Counted from the stretch's first letter, positions 27,552 to 36,265 are shown. The stretch: 64,000 nt of DNA from Leuconostoc gasicomitatum LMG 18811 (GCF_000196855.1 NC_014319.1:248001-312000), one strand, 5' to 3'. Notes: generated by a model from the letters alone, not told the origin. Made by a program: numbers and translations.

Positions 27552-28256
27552 ATGCTAGAAAATTTAAAGAAAATAGTTTATGAAGCTAATATGGCCTTGC
27601 CAGCCAATAATTTGGTGACACTCACATGGGGCAATGTCTCACAAATTGACCGTGAGAAGGGTTTGTTTGTCATCAAGCCAAGTGGTGTAGATTATAAAAC
27701 GCTCCGGCCTGAAGATATGGTTGTGGTTGATTTAGATGGTCACGTTGTTGAAGGTGATATGAATCCGTCAAGTGATACGCCAACGCACGCTTTTTTGTAT
27801 CGACACTGGCATGATTTAGGTGGCATTGTGCATACACATTCAAAATGGGCAGTAGCATTTGCACAAGCGGGTATTCCAGTTCCAGCCGCAGGTACCACAC
27901 ATGCTGACACGTTTTATGGCGATGTACCGGTAGCCGATCGATTGACACAGGCTGAAGTTACGGATGACTATGAATTGAATACAGGAAAATCAATCGTTCG
28001 GGTATTTGAACGAGAAAACCTAGATCCAATGGCAATTCCAGGCGTGTTAACTAATGATCATGGTCCCTTCACATGGGGAAAAGATGCCATGGATGCTGTA
28101 CACAATGCGATTGTTTTAGATGTTGTAGCAGACATGGATTATCACACGATGCAACTTAATCCAGCACAAGATATTCATGTGCCACAGTATTTATTAGACA
28201 AACATTATTATCGTAAACATGGTGTTAATGCTTATTATGGGCAGAGTAAAGACTAA
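27552..28256 (+). CDS. araD: L-ribulose-5-phosphate 4-epimerase
   Basis: A 234-residue class II aldolase-fold epimerase giving D-xylulose-5-phosphate, the substrate of the phosphoketolase at 56112. Metal ligands are visible in GGIVHTHSKWAVAFAQ (two His) and AAGTTHADTFYGDVP; the substrate region is NNLVTLTWGNVS and PSGVDYKTLRPEDMVVV. It closes the ara operon, before a strong terminator. Confidence 0.96.
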   Translation: MLENLKKIVYEANMALPANNLVTLTWGNVSQIDREKGLFVIKPSGVDYKTLRPEDMVVVDLDGHVVEGDMNPSSDTPTHAFLYRHWHDLGGIVHTHSKWAVAFAQAGIPVPAAGTTHADTFYGDVPVADRLTQAEVTDDYELNTGKSIVRVFERENLDPMAIPGVLTNDHGPFTWGKDAMDAVHNAIVLDVVADMDYHTMQLNPAQDIHVPQYLLDKHYYRKHGVNAYYGQSKD

Positions 28257-28315
28257 AATTAAAAATATTTGAGTCAGTTATTTTGTAAATTGATTATGAT
28301 ATATGTTTTCATTTA

Positions 28316-28359
28316 AAAACCAACATACCTTCTTTGAAGTGAAGATATGTTGGTTTTTT
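28316..28359 (+). terminator. Terminator after araD
   Basis: AAAAACCAACATA (28316-28328) pairs with TATGTTGGTTTTT (28346-28358), with further pairing inside (CTTC/GAAG), and ends in six Ts. The A-rich 5' side could also serve convergent aspA. Confidence 0.88.
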
Positions 28360-28404
28360 GTGAAAAATGATGAAAGACAGTTCTATGGTTTGTGACGAGA
28401 TCCT

Positions 28405-29829
28405 TTACTGTGTTGGTGCATGTAAAACTAACCCGTGTTCAGGTGTTCTTGCGTTAATGACGATATCTTCAATTTTGAATATATGAGTCAATTGATCAGG
28501 TGTAAAGCATGATTTTTTCTCGGCAAGTTGACGCAATGACTTACCTGTTCTGATAGATTCTTTGGCCAACTTTGCGGCCTCTTGATAACCGATAATTGGG
28601 GTCATGGCAGTAGCGAAGCTAACAGATAAATCAATATCCTGTGCAAGTCGTGATTTGTTACTTGTGATGCCATCAATTGCGTTTAGTCGTAAGGTAGTCA
28701 TTGCTGATGTCAGATGCTCAATACCTGCAAATAACGAGCGGAATATAATTGGTTCAAAAGCGTTGAGTTCTAATTGTCCAGCTTCTGCAGCTGCGGTAAT
28801 TGTTGCGTCAAAGCCAAACATTTCAAAAGCGACTTGGTTCACAACTTCTGGAATGACTGGGTTAACTTTGCCAGGCATAATTGATGAGCCAGCTTGTTTT
28901 GCCGGTAAATTGATTTCAAGAAGGCCAGATCGCGGTCCGGAGCTTAGTAAACGTAGGTCATTGGAAATTTTTGAAAGACTCATGGCTAGTGTTTTTAAAG
29001 TACCAGATAAAGCGACCAAGCCATCAAGATTTTGTGTGGCATCAAACAGATCGTGAGCTTGTGTTAATGGTAATTTGGTGATACCTGCAAGGTTTGGCAC
29101 AATATGCACTTGATAATGGTAGCTCACATTAATGCCTGAACCGATTGCTGAACCACCTAAGTTCAACATGTAAAGTGCGTCGCGTGCGGTCTTGATACGT
29201 AAATCATCTCGTAGTAACGGTTTTAACCAAGCGTGAAAACTGTTACCTAAAGTCATTGGGACGGCATCTTGCAATTGTGTACGACCCATTTTATAGGTCG
29301 TTGAGAATTCATCAGCCTTGTTGCCTAAAGCATCAATTAAATTTTGTAGTTCCAAAAGCAGTGGATCGAGTAAACGTAATAAAGCTATTTTTCCAGCACT
29401 AGGATAGGTATCATTGGTACTTTGAGCCATGTTAACATCGTCATTTGGATTAATATAAGCATAATCACCGCGCGCACGACCAGTTTGTTCCAAGGCGACA
29501 TTAGCAATGACTTCATTAACATTCATGTTAGCTGATGTACCGGCGCCACCTTGAATATCACTGATTGGAAACATCGATAAATCAATTGGATTATTGAGGA
29601 GTGTTTTAGTGGCACTGACGATATGTTTGGCTACAGACCGGTCAAGATTACCAGAGGTAGCATTAGTTTTTGCAGCCGCTTGCTTTATTTCTAAAAAAGC
29701 ACGAATCAATTCAGGATGTGTTGGTTGTGAAGAGATGGGAAAATTATGTAATGCACGTTGTGTATGAATACCATAATAAGCTGTCTTTGGGATGTTGAGT
29801 TGGCCGAGTGAATCAGATTCAGTGCGCAT
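28405..29829 (-). CDS. aspA: Aspartate ammonia-lyase
   Basis: A 474-residue fumarase/aspartase-superfamily enzyme converting aspartate to fumarate and ammonia. The superfamily signature GSSIMPGKVNPVIPE, the GRTQLQDAVPMTLG block and NVNEVIAN are intact and match AspA more closely than fumarase C. AAGGAG precedes the reverse ATG. The product fumarate could feed malate or succinate metabolism. A short ATGTCA-N7-TGACAT inverted repeat (29895-29913) lies upstream and may be regulatory. No co-transcribed partner is obvious. Confidence 0.92.
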   Translation of the reverse strand: MRTESDSLGQLNIPKTAYYGIHTQRALHNFPISSQPTHPELIRAFLEIKQAAAKTNATSGNLDRSVAKHIVSATKTLLNNPIDLSMFPISDIQGGAGTSANMNVNEVIANVALEQTGRARGDYAYINPNDDVNMAQSTNDTYPSAGKIALLRLLDPLLLELQNLIDALGNKADEFSTTYKMGRTQLQDAVPMTLGNSFHAWLKPLLRDDLRIKTARDALYMLNLGGSAIGSGINVSYHYQVHIVPNLAGITKLPLTQAHDLFDATQNLDGLVALSGTLKTLAMSLSKISNDLRLLSSGPRSGLLEINLPAKQAGSSIMPGKVNPVIPEVVNQVAFEMFGFDATITAAAEAGQLELNAFEPIIFRSLFAGIEHLTSAMTTLRLNAIDGITSNKSRLAQDIDLSVSFATAMTPIIGYQEAAKLAKESIRTGKSLRQLAEKKSCFTPDQLTHIFKIEDIVINARTPEHGLVLHAPTQ

Positions 29830-29981
29830 GAGGATCTCCTTAGTAAATTCCTATAGGACTATTTTATCTCTTTTATCAACTATACCAATTAAATATGTCA
29901 CCTATATTGACATGCGTTTTTTCTTTGTGAATAAAGCGTTTAAACAATAAATTTATGCATGTATGAGTTAAAACCAAATTA

Positions 29982-30008
29982 AAACAGCACATGCATGATG
30001 TGCTGTTT
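29982..30008 (-). terminator. Terminator after rpiA
   Basis: AAACAGCACAT (29982-29992) and ATGTGCTGTTT (29998-30008) form a perfect stem with a five-base loop. Read on the minus strand it follows rpiA and runs into a T-rich stretch. Confidence 0.8.
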
Positions 30009-30012
30009 ACTA

Positions 30013-30696
30013 TTATTTTACTGACACAACTTTGGCTGTATGGTCGTCTTCGCCAATAACAACACGATTGACAACATCTGTAAACAATCCGTGTTCGACA
30101 ACACCAACCATTCTAATTAGCTCATCGCCAAGTTCGCGAGGATTTTCAATGATTGGTAGGTGCAAATCGATTAAAAAGTTTGCTGAGTCGGTGCGTACAG
30201 GATTACCATTTTGATCTAATCGCCATGACGGATGAAATCCGTCAGCTTGAAAACGTTTAAATAATTGATTTGATCCGTAGGGAATAACTTCCACTGGTAA
30301 ATATTGATTTAATTTTGAGACGCGTTTTGTTGCATCGACGACCCAAATATTTTCACGTGAATTGAAAGCCACAATCTTTTCCCAAAGCAAAGCAGCACCG
30401 CCGCCTTTAATCGCTGAAAAATCATCCGCAATTTGATCAGCACCATCAATGGTGAGGTCAATTTTGTCAACATCATCAACATTATACATGGGGATACCTA
30501 ATTGGGCAGCATGGCGGCGTGTTCTTTCAGAAGTTGCTACGCCAACAATCTTTAAGTTTTCCTGGGCTACACGCTCTCCGAGAGAATCAATGACGTGGGC
30601 TATTGTTGACCCAGATCCGATACCTACAACCATATCATTTTGAACAAACTCAGTGGCACGGCGACCAGCAATAATTTTTTGTAAATCTGTACTCAT
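30013..30696 (-). CDS. rpiA: Ribose-5-phosphate isomerase A
   Basis: A 227-residue enzyme that interconverts ribose-5-phosphate and ribulose-5-phosphate. Motifs: VVGIGSGSTIAHVID (phosphate binding), LTIDGADQI with the catalytic Asp, and AIKGGGAALLWEKI with the catalytic Lys. It is translationally coupled to the GNAT gene upstream on the minus strand (ATGA overlap). It supplies ribose-5-phosphate for prs and links to the phosphoketolase route. Confidence 0.96.
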   Translation of the reverse strand: MSTDLQKIIAGRRATEFVQNDMVVGIGSGSTIAHVIDSLGERVAQENLKIVGVATSERTRRHAAQLGIPMYNVDDVDKIDLTIDGADQIADDFSAIKGGGAALLWEKIVAFNSRENIWVVDATKRVSKLNQYLPVEVIPYGSNQLFKRFQADGFHPSWRLDQNGNPVRTDSANFLIDLHLPIIENPRELGDELIRMVGVVEHGLFTDVVNRVVIGEDDHTAKVVSVK

Positions 30697-30974
30697 GGTT
30701 TATACTCAATTTTCTGATATTTAGCTGGATTATTTGCAAAAGCTTTTTGGACGTAAGGACAAACGGCTTTAATTGATATGTGTTTATCATGTGCTTCAGC
30801 AACTACGGTATCAAGTAATTTTGCGGCAATACCTTGCCCACGTAAAGAAGGGTCAACGTTTGTGGCATTAATAGCATATGTTTGCCCATTATTGATGGTT
30901 GTGTAAGTGATTTCAGCCACTGTTTTGTCATTTTGTTGTAAAAAATAACGTCCAGGTTCATGTTGAAAGTCCAT
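30693..30974 (-). CDS. GNAT-family N-acetyltransferase (YjdJ-type)
   Basis: A 93-residue small acetyltransferase: INATNVDPSLRGQGIAAKLLDTVVAEAHDK contains the acetyl-CoA loop (RGQGIA), followed by AVCPYVQKAF. This is the minimal GNAT form seen in YjdJ/Gtt1-like proteins; the substrate is unknown. A longer frame extends to 31013, but GGAGAAA just before the ATG at 30974 supports the shorter start. Its stop overlaps the rpiA start by four bases. Confidence 0.85.
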   Translation of the reverse strand: MDFQHEPGRYFLQQNDKTVAEITYTTINNGQTYAINATNVDPSLRGQGIAAKLLDTVVAEAHDKHISIKAVCPYVQKAFANNPAKYQKIEYKP

Positions 30975-31245
30975 AATTTTTCTCCATTCTGTTTTCAATG
31001 CGTAAGATAGCAAGGTAGTTGTTTCTTTAATTATACCGCATGACTTGGGGCAATTGTGTTGTTAATTTCCAATGTATGAATTTTGAAGTAGCGCATTTTA
31101 AAAACAGGGATTATGTATGAATTCATGTCAGCTAAATGGTGTCTTAAAGATCATTATCACGATTGAATCAATGATATCTAGTCCTAGTACAGCTATTGAT
31201 GTATCAGTTAGCTACTTTGAGTGAAAACACTTAACATAACAAAAA

Positions 31246-32052
31246 TTATCTATTATTTGATGAATTAGGGATCTTAGCGTATGCTAGTGCCAAACCATAA
31301 ATGATGCCTTCAATAAATGTAATGAAGAAGCTGACTGGCCAGTTGGTTATGTAGCTGAGATAGAGACCCATCCATGTCCCAAATAAAGCAAATACGAACG
31401 ACAAAAGCATCATGCTATGAACCGAATGAGCTAAGTATTTAGCGGAGGATGCAGGAATAGTCAATAAAGAAAAAATAAGTAAAGAGCCAACAATTTGTGC
31501 AGTCACGCTGACGGTACAAGCGACTAAAATTAAAAAAAGAGATGAGATCCAAGCAGTATTTTTTGCATTATATTGAGCACCGATGGTATCAAAAGAAATA
31601 TATTTAAGTTTTCGAAACATGATGCCCGTAATACATAAAATAGTTGCAATTAAAAGGAGTAATTCAGTCACATTTGCGCGGCTTATTCCCACAATACTAC
31701 CAAATAAAATATTGGTTGCATAGCTTGACTGCTTGTTTGATAGTGACAAGAAAAGGACGCCAAGACCTATAAAAATAGCCGAAAAAACACTCACTGATGA
31801 TTCTCGTTGGTTCATATTTCGACCCGTCAATGATACAAAAATTGAGCTAGTAATTGTAAATAATAACATGCCAGTTATTGGTGAAATACCTGCAAATATC
31901 GCGAAACTGGCGCCTGAAAAACTTATTTCAGAAAGTGTATGTGTATAAAATGCAGTTTTTCGAGCAACTACAAATACGCCCATGATTGCGCAGATAATAG
32001 AAATAAAAAAACTGGCAATAAACGCATATTGCATAAATGAATAGGTAAACAT
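31246..32052 (-). CDS. Metal ABC transporter permease (Zn/Mn family)
   Basis: A 268-residue membrane protein of the ABC-3 (ZnuB/MtsC/TroC) family with about eight helices. Typical segments are GVFVVARKTAFYTHTLSEISFSGAS near the N-terminus, FDTIGAQYNAKN in the cytoplasmic coupling region, and VGSLLIFSLLTIPASSAKYLAHS. It forms the channel with the ATPase and binding protein encoded upstream on the minus strand. Whether the metal is Zn2+ or Mn2+ cannot be fixed from this subunit. Confidence 0.92.
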   Translation of the reverse strand: MFTYSFMQYAFIASFFISIICAIMGVFVVARKTAFYTHTLSEISFSGASFAIFAGISPITGMLLFTITSSIFVSLTGRNMNQRESSVSVFSAIFIGLGVLFLSLSNKQSSYATNILFGSIVGISRANVTELLLLIATILCITGIMFRKLKYISFDTIGAQYNAKNTAWISSLFLILVACTVSVTAQIVGSLLIFSLLTIPASSAKYLAHSVHSMMLLSFVFALFGTWMGLYLSYITNWPVSFFITFIEGIIYGLALAYAKIPNSSNNR

Positions 32053-32070
32053 ACTGATCTTTCCTCTCTG

Positions 32071-32730
32071 CTACCGTAGTTTAGTCATGACACCATGACG
32101 ATTGCTGATATGTAACTCAACGTCACCAAATAACTTAACTAGTTCGGGATCGTGAGTGATAAATATGACGGCAATATTCTCCTGATTAATAATCGTCTTG
32201 ACTAAATGTAATAAATTGATTCTTGATTCACGATCTAAGTTGGATGTGCTTTCATCTAATATGAGTAGTTTTGGGTGAGCTATAAGTGCCTGAGCCAAGT
32301 AAGCACGTTGCTTTTCGCCGCCAGAAGCTTCCCCAAGTGGTCGATTTTTGATGGCAGTCAGATTGACTAAAGATAGAATTTTGCTTAATTTTTCTTTTTC
32401 AAGAGCGGTTAACCAAGGGCGCCACTGTTTGATCAAATTCAGTGTGACAAAATTTTGAATACTCAATGGATAGTCATCATCAATATTTCTAAACTGTGGG
32501 ATGACTTGAATCGCTTCAAAAGATGTATTGAAATTAATGTGTGATTGGTGTTCTTGTGTAGATTTAGCAGCTTTTAACAGATGATTTATTAAAGTTGTTT
32601 TACCAACCCCGTTGTCACCGGTGATACACAGTAGTGTATTGGTATAAATAGTAAAAGAAAGCCTCTCAATTAGTGGCTTTCCCGCAACTTGAATATTTAA
32701 TTCTGCTACTTCTAAAATTTTACTTAACAT
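32071..32730 (-). CDS. Metal ABC transporter ATP-binding protein
   Basis: A 219-residue ABC ATPase. Walker A GDNGVGKTT (residues 38-46), signature ASGGEKQRAYLAQAL and Walker B LLILDESTSNLD are present. It lies between the binding protein (four bases) and the permease (18 bases) of a Zn/Mn importer, all in one operon on the minus strand. Confidence 0.93.
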   Translation of the reverse strand: MLSKILEVAELNIQVAGKPLIERLSFTIYTNTLLCITGDNGVGKTTLINHLLKAAKSTQEHQSHINFNTSFEAIQVIPQFRNIDDDYPLSIQNFVTLNLIKQWRPWLTALEKEKLSKILSLVNLTAIKNRPLGEASGGEKQRAYLAQALIAHPKLLILDESTSNLDRESRINLLHLVKTIINQENIAVIFITHDPELVKLFGDVELHISNRHGVMTKLR

Positions 32731-32734
32731 AGTA

Positions 32735-33655
32735 TCACTTTTCTGTTTGTTGGATTTTTTCTAATTGATTGTACTGTGAAATCATCCATTGCTCGTATGT
32801 TTTACCTTTGGGCATTGTTTCAGTTACTTTCAAGACAGGAACTGAATATTTGTTTGCTAGTGTCACTAATTCAGTCACAGTTTTGTCTGTCGCTTGTGTG
32901 TTTTGTACGAAAAACGATATTTTTTTACTTTTAATATCATCTTGCATAGTTTTGATATCTTTTGGTGAGGGATCAGTACCATCTTCGACGGATTTTGCGA
33001 AATGCGTGTTATTTTCCGTATAACCAAGTTCCTCTAAAGCGTAATCAAATACAGGTTCACTAACATCTACAGTTTTATTGTCTGAATTTTTCTTTAAAGC
33101 GGTGATTTTAGTTTGAATAGGTTGTAATTGTGCAATGTACTTTTCAGCATTCGCTTTGAACTCTGATTTGTGCTTTGGATCTATTTTGGAAAATTTAGTT
33201 GCTAAGTAATTTACAAGTTTCGGCATTGTTTGACTTTGATACCACAAATGAGGGTTATCGCCGTCCTTTTTACCTAAGACATCTTCGCCAACTCGAACTG
33301 ATTTCACATTAGCGTTTTTGGCTAACTTAGTCATCCAAGAATCATAGCCAATGCCGTTATAAACGACTAAATTGGCATTGGCTACCTCTTTGGCTATTTT
33401 GGCACTTGGTTCATAGTCATGTGGATCAATGTTTGGGTTTGTGATAACGGATTGTACGCTACCGTAATTTCCCAAAACTTTTTGAGCAGCTTCACCGTAA
33501 AAATCAACAGACGACACAACCTTGATGCCCTTATCACTGTTTGCACTGCTTGTTTGACTATGATGCGTGCCAATAAATATAAGGACAATTGCTGCTAATA
33601 TAACAATGACTATAGTGCCTATTGTATAACGACGTTTCATGTTTTTTATTCCCAT
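32735..33655 (-). CDS. Metal-binding protein of the Zn/Mn ABC transporter, apparently not a lipoprotein
   Basis: A 306-residue ZnuA/PsaA-family (cluster A-I) binding protein. Metal-site histidines are seen in NIDPHDYEPSAK and DNPHLWYQSQTMPK; the third region reads VSEPVFDYALEELGY, without the His usual in classical ZnuA. The N-terminus MKRRYTIGTIVIVILAAIVLIFIG is a hydrophobic anchor without a lipobox cysteine, so the protein is probably held by an uncleaved or ordinary signal segment. Starts at 33655 (MGIKN) and 33640 (MKRR) are both possible. It is the first gene of the operon after a 135-base leader. Confidence 0.9.
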   Translation of the reverse strand: MGIKNMKRRYTIGTIVIVILAAIVLIFIGTHHSQTSSANSDKGIKVVSSVDFYGEAAQKVLGNYGSVQSVITNPNIDPHDYEPSAKIAKEVANANLVVYNGIGYDSWMTKLAKNANVKSVRVGEDVLGKKDGDNPHLWYQSQTMPKLVNYLATKFSKIDPKHKSEFKANAEKYIAQLQPIQTKITALKKNSDNKTVDVSEPVFDYALEELGYTENNTHFAKSVEDGTDPSPKDIKTMQDDIKSKKISFFVQNTQATDKTVTELVTLANKYSVPVLKVTETMPKGKTYEQWMISQYNQLEKIQQTEK

Positions 33656-33696
33656 CTTTCTTCATTGAACTTAAGCGTTTTTAACAATCAAATAAC

Positions 33697-33735
33697 TTAG
33701 GGACCTATAATGTTGTGTTTATTTTCTATGTTCAT
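33697..33735 (-). CDS. Putative 12-residue leader ORF ahead of the metal transporter operon
   Basis: Minus-strand ORF MNIENKHNIIGP with an excellent ribosome site (AAGGAG, seven bases before the ATG), inside the roughly 135-base untranslated leader of the transporter mRNA. It ends 41 bases before the binding-protein ATG and is out of frame with it. The Gly-Pro just before the stop could slow termination. No terminator hairpin was seen between it and the gene. Coding status is inferred only from the ribosome site and position. Confidence 0.45.
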   Translation of the reverse strand: MNIENKHNIIGP

Positions 33736-33794
33736 GTTTTTACTCCTTCTTGTTTGATGAGCCAGTCGTCGTTTTCTGGAACAAACTAATACTT

Positions 33795-33823
33795 ATTATA
33801 GTAATCATTATCATTAATGTCAA
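33795..33823 (-). promoter_or_regulatory. Consensus promoter with Fur-family box for the metal transporter operon
   Basis: On the minus strand TTGACA (33823-33818), 17 bases, TATAAT (33800-33795), a full consensus. The spacer carries TGATAATGATTACTA (33813-33799), a 7-1-7 element with 12 of 14 arm positions matching TGATAAT-N-ATTATCA, the form bound by Fur/Zur/PerR proteins. It predicts repression when metal is sufficient. Confidence 0.75.
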
Positions 33824-33941
33824 CAATGAGTAGCGATTACTTTTAATGAGTTATCAAACTTAAAATTATTAAATATATTAGAAATGACTAGTTTAAAATA
33901 TGTTTATTCAAAATCATCTTAAAAATAATCGTATTTTACCG

Positions 33942-34008
33942 TATAATAGTAAAGAAACATCAACTAATAATGGAGGAAACGTATGGCGTGTGTAACTATA
34001 TAGTTACA
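33942..34008 (+). promoter_or_regulatory. dut promoter region with mini-ORF and 18-bp palindrome
   Basis: TATAAT (33942-33947) predicts a start near 33954. Downstream, GGAGG (33973-33977) is followed by ATG GCG TGT GTA ACT ATA TAG (33983-34003), a six-codon ORF. Its end overlaps a perfect 18-base palindrome, TGTAACTATATAGTTACA (33991-34008). This could be an operator downstream of the start, an RNA hairpin, or both. Confidence 0.5.
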
Positions 34009-34026
34009 TCGTTGTACTTTAATAAT

Positions 34027-34566
34027 ATGCGTGGATTTGAAATTGTTTCAACGAAAGCCAATGATGGCCTTAATTTACCAAAACGCAGCACACAAGCGGC
34101 AGCTGGATATGACTTCGAAGCTTCAGAAGATATTATCATTCCTAGTGCTTTAAGTAATCAATTTTTTAAGGGATTGAGCATTTTGTCATTAGGCAAATTA
34201 AAGGGTGTGCGTGATAATGCAGATCTCCAAAATATACTAAAGCCAATTTTAATACCTACTGGTATCAAGGCTTACATGGCCGATGGTGAGTATTTGCAAC
34301 TTGTTTCGCGTTCAAGTGGGCCAATTAAAAAACGTATTATGATGCCCAATGGTGTCGGCATTGTGGATGCAGATTATTATAATAATTCTTCAAATGAAGG
34401 CGAGATTTTCTTCCAATTCATTAATTTTGGCATTAATGATGTTAAAATAAAAAAAGGCGAACGGATTGGACAAGGGATTTTCTTACCATATTTATTGGCA
34501 GATGGGGATGATAAAGTCGCCAAGGCTTCACGTCAAGGTGGTTTTGGGTCGACTGGACAAAACTAA
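34027..34566 (+). CDS. dut: Deoxyuridine 5'-triphosphate nucleotidohydrolase (dUTPase)
   Basis: About 179 residues; hydrolyses dUTP to dUMP and pyrophosphate. Trimeric dUTPase motifs are present: AAGYDFEA (I), RSSGPIKKRIMMPNGVGIVDADYY (II-III), KKGERIGQGIFLPY (IV) and RQGGFGSTGQ (V, C-terminal lid). A segment of about 35 residues between motifs I and II is longer than in the classical enzyme. The start is uncertain: MRGFEIV at 34027 gives the usual N-terminus but has no ribosome site; an in-frame ATG at 33970 would add 19 residues. Confidence 0.88.
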   Translation: MRGFEIVSTKANDGLNLPKRSTQAAAGYDFEASEDIIIPSALSNQFFKGLSILSLGKLKGVRDNADLQNILKPILIPTGIKAYMADGEYLQLVSRSSGPIKKRIMMPNGVGIVDADYYNNSSNEGEIFFQFINFGINDVKIKKGERIGQGIFLPYLLADGDDKVAKASRQGGFGSTGQN

Positions 34567-34663
34567 TCAGTTACCAGCATACCGTATTGTTATCGCAAAC
34601 GGCGTTAGAAAAACTATCAACTTAAACAACGCAGTTAGTTAATATGGACAAAGGAGAATAACC

Positions 34664-36031
34664 ATCGCCAAAGTAAAAACACAATTTATTTGTTCCAACT
34701 GTGGCTTCACATCAGCGCGTTATCTCGGGCGGTGTTCAAACTGCGGTGAATGGGGCACGCTTGTTGAAGAAAAAATTGCGCCTGAAGTAAATGATCGTAA
34801 AAGTCGTGTGAGTCTTGATGGACGTGCGGCAAAAGTAGAAAAAATTAATGAAATTACTTCTGAAGAGACACCACGTGTGGCAACTAATTTAAAAGAGCTC
34901 AATCGTGTATTAGGTGGCGGTGTTGTTCCTGGGTCAATGGTATTAATTGGTGGTGATCCGGGTATTGGAAAATCAACACTTTTGTTGCAAGTTTCTGGAC
35001 AATTGGCACATGAGGGACGTGTTTTGTACGTTACCGGTGAAGAATCTGCGACACAAGTCAAGTTACGTGCCGATCGTTTGGGTGTTGGCAATGATGAATT
35101 TTATTTGTATCCAGAAACTGATATGACAGCCATTAAAAAACAAATTGATGAATTACAACCGGATTTTGTGGTGATTGATTCCGTTCAAACCATGCAAGAA
35201 CCAGATGTGACATCAGCAATAGGATCAGTATCACAAATTCGAGAGGTCACTGCTGATCTCTTACAAATTGCCAAAACAAATAATATATCTATCTTCATTG
35301 TTGGTCATGTTACCAAAGATGGCGCGATTGCAGGGCCTAAAATTTTGGAACATATGGTCGATACAGTACTTTATTTTGAAGGTGATAGTAATTATAAATA
35401 TCGTATCCTACGTGCGGTAAAAAATCGATTCGGTGCAACCAATGAGTTGGGTATTTTTGAAATGCGTGATGGTGGTTTAATTGAAGTGGCTAATCCTTCG
35501 GAAATCTTCTTAGAAGAGCGTTTAACTGGAGCAACAGGTTCAGCAATTGTTGTCGCACTTGAAGGATCGAGACCAATCTTGGTGGAATTGCAAGCTTTGG
35601 TCACACCAACAGTGTTTGGCAATGCACAACGGACCGCCTCAGGATTAGATCGAAGCCGTGTGTCATTGATTATGGCAGTGTTAGAAAAACGAGCCAACCT
35701 GTTGTTACAGAATCAGGATGCTTATTTGAAAGCAGCAGGCGGTGTCAAGTTGGATGAACCAGCGATTGATTTGGCTATTGCAGTAGCGATAGCTAGCTCA
35801 TACCACGATAAAGAATCTCGGCCGAGTGATGTTTTTGTCGGTGAAATAGGGCTAACGGGCGAAGTGCGTAGTGTTGCTGATATTGAAGGACGATTAAAAG
35901 AAGCGCGTAAACTTGGCTTTAAACGGGCAATTGTTCCTAAGAACAATTTGAATGGTATCGTGTTTCCAGATGGTATACAAGTTATTGGTGTAACGACATT
36001 GAGTGAGGCTTTAAAATTAGCTTTGGATTAA
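34664..36031 (+). CDS. radA: DNA repair ATPase RadA with apparent ATC start codon
   Basis: A 455-residue RadA, the usual length, aiding branch migration in recombination. The zinc finger CSNCGF...CSNCGEW sits at residues 10-27, Walker [12 protein letters not shown] near 107, the RadA motif KNRFG near 250, and a Lon-like C-terminal domain closes it. The expected N-terminus MAKVKTQF is encoded as ATC GCC AAA GTA, with AAGGAG seven bases before the ATC. An in-frame stop at 34640-34642 leaves no ATG, GTG or TTG before the zinc finger. The next GTG at 34808 would remove the finger. Confidence 0.9.
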   Translation: MAKVKTQFICSNCGFTSARYLGRCSNCGEWGTLVEEKIAPEVNDRKSRVSLDGRAAKVEKINEITSEETPRVATNLKELNRVLGGGVVPGSMVLIGGDPGIGKSTLLLQVSGQLAHEGRVLYVTGEESATQVKLRADRLGVGNDEFYLYPETDMTAIKKQIDELQPDFVVIDSVQTMQEPDVTSAIGSVSQIREVTADLLQIAKTNNISIFIVGHVTKDGAIAGPKILEHMVDTVLYFEGDSNYKYRILRAVKNRFGATNELGIFEMRDGGLIEVANPSEIFLEERLTGATGSAIVVALEGSRPILVELQALVTPTVFGNAQRTASGLDRSRVSLIMAVLEKRANLLLQNQDAYLKAAGGVKLDEPAIDLAIAVAIASSYHDKESRPSDVFVGEIGLTGEVRSVADIEGRLKEARKLGFKRAIVPKNNLNGIVFPDGIQVIGVTTLSEALKLALD

Positions 36032-36174
36032 ATTCAAATTAGTGAGGGAAATGAGTAGCTGAGAATTTTTGGTGGCGCCTATTATATTAATTAACGAAAC
36101 AAAGAAATGTGACTGACCATCTGGTTACTAAACCAACTACTTAGAAATTATTTCAACAAAAATAATTATCAAAC

Positions 36175-36216
36175 AAAAAAGCTAACTACCGCTGTTTATT
36201 CGATAATTAGCTTTTT
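36175..36216. terminator. Bidirectional terminator between radA and the YhgE gene
   Basis: AAAAAAGCTAA (36175-36185) pairs with TTAGCTTTTT (36207-36216), between convergent genes. Confidence 0.8.
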
Positions 36217-36265
36217 AAGTGTCAATTATGTCGCATTTAATTTTTTTCTGGTGTTTCTTTGTAAC

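Noticed and set aside
28604-29056. 150-codon ORF on the plus strand inside aspA
   Set aside because: Antisense to a well-conserved aspartase; no recognised domain.
29931-29946. cre-like sequence ATAAAGCGTTTAAAC upstream of aspA
   Set aside because: Misses the consensus at three positions, including the invariant TG; not counted as a cre.
33671-33686. cre-like TTAAGCGTTTTTAA in the metal-transporter leader
   Set aside because: Lacks the TG and C positions of the consensus and lies inside the transcribed leader.
34644-34661. Five-codon ORF (MDKGE) overlapping the radA ribosome site
   Set aside because: Different frame, no ribosome site of its own; probably chance.
34808-36031. Short RadA starting at GTG 34808
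   Set aside because: It would drop the conserved zinc finger encoded in frame just upstream; the ATC start with a good ribosome site keeps normal length.
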